64,000 nt of DNA from JBLNBN01 sp050260015 (GTDB lineage Bacteria; Bacteroidota; Ignavibacteria; Kapaibacteriales; UBA2268): the NCBI GenBank assembly GCA_050260015.1, contig JBLNBN010000022.1:59386-123385 (forward strand). Direction: 5' to 3'. A program made the translations under genes and the position numbers. Numbering within the stretch: the first letter of the stretch is position 1; every line of letters starts with the position of its first letter. Below the pieces are notes generated by a model. That model ran no database searches. It was not told where the DNA came from and saw only the letters and a list, made by a program, of their open reading frames with translations. Of this stretch, positions 61,004-64,000 are shown in pieces.

Positions 61004-64000
61004 TTATTCAAATATTACCATCCTGCCGGTCGAGACGGTAGGAGTTTGGAACCTGACAAAATATGCGCCGCGGGGATACGAGGCAAGGCTTATCTTGACT
61101 TCTTTTTCGCCCAGCGGCGCGCCTGATAAGGCGATTCTTCCAGCTTCCGCTCCTAAAGAATTATAAATAACGATGAAGGATTCTCCCTCTTCGATTTTAT
61201 TTACCGTAACGGTTATTTCGTCCGTGGCGGGGTTTGGCGCAAGACTTAATATATCCGCTTTCCCGGTAGGATTGACCAGGCGCGCGCCGCCCTCGCGGCA
61301 GACGCCGAGGAGTTTAAAGGAGCCGCTCTCGGTTTCAGTGTCATATTCTATTTCTTTGCCTGTCTCATCGAGCCATTTGAAATCGGTGATGTCAATGCTT
61401 GTCGATTCGTTTGCTCCAAGCCCGGCTATAAACTCAATCGGATAAAGAACTGAATCTTTTCCAATATTACCATGAATTTCGAGATAAGCCGAATCTTTTC
61501 CGACGCTCTTTACTAATGATCGGTCGACCGGGGCGAGTAATGATTTCTCATATTGGATCGAGGCCCTGAAGGAAGACGCTAACTTATTTACGGAATTTAT
61601 CTTTACATTGCCAAGGCATAAATTGATCGTCGCTTTTTCTCCCGCGGCGGCGGAATCCTCGGTGCAATAAACTATGCCCCCAATACCGCGGCCAAAAAGC
61701 TGCGCGCGCGCCGGGGAGCCGGGACCGTTAAAGTAAAATCCTATATCGGAGCTCGTCCGACCGACGTATACTGGATTAAAGGCCAGTTTCAATTCTCGCA
61801 ACGAATCCGGCTGAAGCGTAAATGTTCCGCCCCCCGCAACTATTTCAAACTGTTTATAATCAGGTCCAAGTAACTTTGTGTTAGTAATTGTGATCGGGTT
61901 TTTATCGAGATTCTTTATGAGAAATAGAACCGTATCTTTTGATTGCGTAACTTCCACCACTCCAAAATCAATCAATTTAGTCGAGAGCTGAATTTGAGGC
62001 TGGACGCCTTCGCCAATTATTGATTGCGTAAGGATAGAATCCTGCGATTCGATTTCTATTAAGGCGTTCCTTGCACCGAGCGCGCCCGGCTTAAAGTGAA
62101 ATTCAATCGCTTTTTTCTCGCCGCCCGCCAATGTAAATTGTTTATTAGAAATCACGTAAAAGTCCGCCGCGTCCGCGCCCGTTAGCCGAATATCCTTAAT
62201 CTTGCATTCAAACCTGCTTTTATTCTCGATAAACGAAGTAATCAGAGAATCTTTATAAGCGCCGAGAATAACTCTTCCCATGTCCACGTTTCGGCTTGCG
62301 ATGGTAGGAGCTACTATAGAGAAAACGGAATCGGAGACGTCGGATTGAGGAAGTTGCTCGGGCGAGAATTTTGTTACTATATAATCCGAATAGTCGGTAA
62401 GTATTTTACTCCTTATACATCCAGCGACTATAAAGCCTCCATCGATGGTTTGTTTAACGGAGGTCTTTCGAGGAGGATTATAATTATTTAATATCTTTGA
62501 CCACGTTGCTTGGCCAGTATTGTTAAACTTTGTTATGGTGCAATGGTATACTCCGTACGCTCCTGATGAAGCGATGCCAGTGATAACAAAGCCTCCGTCG
62601 CTAGTTTCAGCAATAGAACTAGGCATGTTGCATCTGACTAATTTTTTCCAAATAAAATCGCCGTTAGCATCTAAATAAACAACTAAAGCGCTTCCCTCTC
62701 CGCTAATATTTTCAAAATCTCCATCCTTGGAATCTGTACTACCCAAAACTATAAACCCCTCATTCTGAGTTTTTTTTATTGACTTAAAATTATCATTCAA
62801 AGTACCGCCAACTGTTTTGATCCATATTAAGTTCCCTTCATAGCTGATTTTTGCGATCCAACAATCTTCACCGCCTTGATTATTCGGAATGTCACCATTT
62901 ATTGAACGGGTTGCTCCCACTATTAAAAAACTATTATCCGAGGCTTGTGCGGCGGAATATGCCCATTCCGAACTGCTTCCGCCAATTGATTTTTGCCATT
63001 CCATATTGCCGTCAGAATCGAGCTTAACAATCCATGCGTCATGTTCTCCATGATTGTTCGTGACGTCCCCATCTGTTGAACCCGTGGCGCCAACTACCAA
63101 TACTCCACCGTCGTTCGTTTTTATAATTGAATTTAAATCTTCGCTATTTGAGCCACCATACCTCTTGGACCAGACTATATTGCCGCTAATATCTAGCCTT
63201 AATAGTAAATAATCACCATAGTTTTTTCCTTTTGGCGTCAAAATATCCTGACTCCAAGTAATACCTCCAACTACAAATCCACCGTTATCCATTTCTATAA
63301 TAGAATATCCCCAGTCCCATGACGACCCACCAAGCGATTTTTCCCAGATTATCTCTCCTTGCTTGTTTAAAAAAAGGACCCATATATCACCGCCGCCCTT
63401 AGGATTCTTAATGTCACCGTCGGCCGACATTGTGCCGCCTACTTCAATATATCCAATTTGGGTTTGAAGAATCTCATAAGATTCATCATCTAATATGCCT
63501 CCATAAATTTTCTCCCATTCGATGTTTACGCTATCACTTTTAGTCGTTACACGAACCAAACAATTCTTACTCTCCGGTTTAGGCACGTTTTTCCATACGT
63601 ATTTAAGCTCCGAGGCATTCTCAGTAATTAAATTCCAAGTTGAGCCGTTATCGTAGCTGTATTCTAATTTAACCGTATCATTTGATAAAACCCCAGTCCA
63701 TGTTATTAAAGTATCTGTCCCGACATTAAATTCTTCCCTACCGTTTGGAAAAGTTAGCTTTAGGTTAGAAATATTAGACCTTCGGTTTAGATAAACTCCT
63801 TCAGCGTAATATCTCTTTGCGCATTTATCGTTTTGAATGTCAATATATGTATAATTTGAAGAACTATCAGTCGGAGTATAACTAAGGGTAACCTCTTTTG
63901 TTTCACCTTGTATAATCGTCAAAGCAGGAGGCGAGATTGAAAACCTTGGGTCTGAGCAAATAAAACTATTAATATCAATATCAGCGTTAATAGCAGTGAT
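61004..64000 (-). CDS. Secreted repeat protein with ASH domains and T9SS tail, 5' truncated by window edge
   Basis: The frame runs open to the window end, so the N terminus is missing; about 998 residues are visible. Reading from the N-terminal side: an ASH-like end (DPRFSISPPALTIIQGETKE), a fibronectin-like unit (LITWTGVLSNDTVKLEYSYD), then seven repeats of about 50-57 residues that begin W-x-K-x-x-GG (WEKIYGG, WEKSLGG, WSKRYGG, WQKSIGG, WIKTVGG, and two drifted copies) and contain DGGFxVxG and GDxW, then two ASH domains (RNVDMGRVILGAYKDSL and LIDFGVVEVTQSKDTV) and a cohesin-like part, and a T9SS type A tail (LSLAPNPATDEITVTV to RMVIFE). It is surface or secreted; function is unknown. Confidence 0.83.
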   Translation of the reverse strand: MTAINADIDINSFICSDPRFSISPPALTIIQGETKEVTLSYTPTDSSSNYTYIDIQNDKCAKRYYAEGVYLNRRSNISNLKLTFPNGREEFNVGTDTLITWTGVLSNDTVKLEYSYDNGSTWNLITENASELKYVWKNVPKPESKNCLVRVTTKSDSVNIEWEKIYGGILDDESYEILQTQIGYIEVGGTMSADGDIKNPKGGGDIWVLFLNKQGEIIWEKSLGGSSWDWGYSIIEMDNGGFVVGGITWSQDILTPKGKNYGDYLLLRLDISGNIVWSKRYGGSNSEDLNSIIKTNDGGVLVVGATGSTDGDVTNNHGEHDAWIVKLDSDGNMEWQKSIGGSSSEWAYSAAQASDNSFLIVGATRSINGDIPNNQGGEDCWIAKISYEGNLIWIKTVGGTLNDNFKSIKKTQNEGFIVLGSTDSKDGDFENISGEGSALVVYLDANGDFIWKKLVRCNMPSSIAETSDGGFVITGIASSGAYGVYHCTITKFNNTGQATWSKILNNYNPPRKTSVKQTIDGGFIVAGCIRSKILTDYSDYIVTKFSPEQLPQSDVSDSVFSIVAPTIASRNVDMGRVILGAYKDSLITSFIENKSRFECKIKDIRLTGADAADFYVISNKQFTLAGGEKKAIEFHFKPGALGARNALIEIESQDSILTQSIIGEGVQPQIQLSTKLIDFGVVEVTQSKDTVLFLIKNLDKNPITITNTKLLGPDYKQFEIVAGGGTFTLQPDSLRELKLAFNPVYVGRTSSDIGFYFNGPGSPARAQLFGRGIGGIVYCTEDSAAAGEKATINLCLGNVKINSVNKLASSFRASIQYEKSLLAPVDRSLVKSVGKDSAYLEIHGNIGKDSVLYPIEFIAGLGANESTSIDITDFKWLDETGKEIEYDTETESGSFKLLGVCREGGARLVNPTGKADILSLAPNPATDEITVTVNKIEEGESFIVIYNSLGAEAGRIALSGAPLGEKEVKISLASYPRGAYFVRFQTPTVSTGRMVIFE

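Overview
The window reads as a piece of chromosome from a member of the Bacteroidota/Chlorobiota (FCB) group. The signs are four secreted proteins with C-terminal beta-rich tails of the type IX secretion (T9SS type A) kind, a TonB-dependent receptor with a carboxypeptidase-like N-terminal domain next to a DUF4249 lipoprotein, a DUF5686-type outer membrane protein, choice-of-anchor-D repeat proteins, and a few promoter-like TAnnTTTG sequences. The mix of genes (KamA-like radical SAM enzyme, ASH-repeat T9SS proteins, PqqD-like protein) would fit an Ignavibacteria/Kapabacteria-like lineage, but that placement is inference. No rRNA, tRNA or CRISPR array was seen. Coding density is high.

Layout. 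1-2.4 kb: end of a biotin-protein ligase, coaX overlapping it, and a convergent mannose-1-phosphate guanylyltransferase. 2.5-7.7 kb: a signalling block with a response regulator carrying a degenerate HD-GYP domain, a PAS-rich hybrid histidine kinase whose receiver lacks its Asp, an extremely acidic small protein and a canonical response regulator. 7.8-14.5 kb: a LEA2-like lipoprotein and a ZIP metal transporter facing a minus-strand run of pepD, a PqqD-like protein, a lone phage-type terminase large subunit, a small lipoprotein and a KamA-like radical SAM enzyme. 14.7-22 kb: a secreted GH20-like hydrolase, a small AT-rich orphan, polyprenyl diphosphate synthase, a BI-1 protein, a TPR protein, an SRPBCC protein and a periplasmic HMA metal-binding protein. 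22-31 kb: a flavoprotein, a DUF4249/TonB receptor pair, a TPR lipoprotein and a very large T9SS adhesin-like protein. 31-39 kb: HMG-CoA lyase-type enzyme with a type III CoA-transferase, peroxiredoxin, topA overlapping a glycosyltransferase, and an M48 lipoprotein peptidase. 39-53 kb (mostly minus strand): deoC, a BamA-like barrel, a second ASH/T9SS protein, trmH, a DUF5686 protein, an APC permease with an unusual tail, an atypical two-receiver HisKA protein, a DUF1460 protein and rnhA. 53-64 kb: an M3 peptidase, an M16 peptidase, a split YeeE/YedE sulfur transporter with a Cys-less rhodanese domain, a 0.7-kb intergenic region full of hairpins, and the C-terminal part of a third ASH/T9SS protein with seven propeller-like repeats.

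Most of the content is ordinary housekeeping and envelope biology. The best leads for something undescribed are the YeeE-rhodanese fusion that has lost the catalytic Cys but ends in Gly-Gly-Cys, the duplicated HVHF motif in the permease tail, the HisKA protein without an ATPase domain, the lone intact terminase, the acidic protein, and the structured non-coding stretches at 47.6-47.8 kb and 60.3-61.0 kb.
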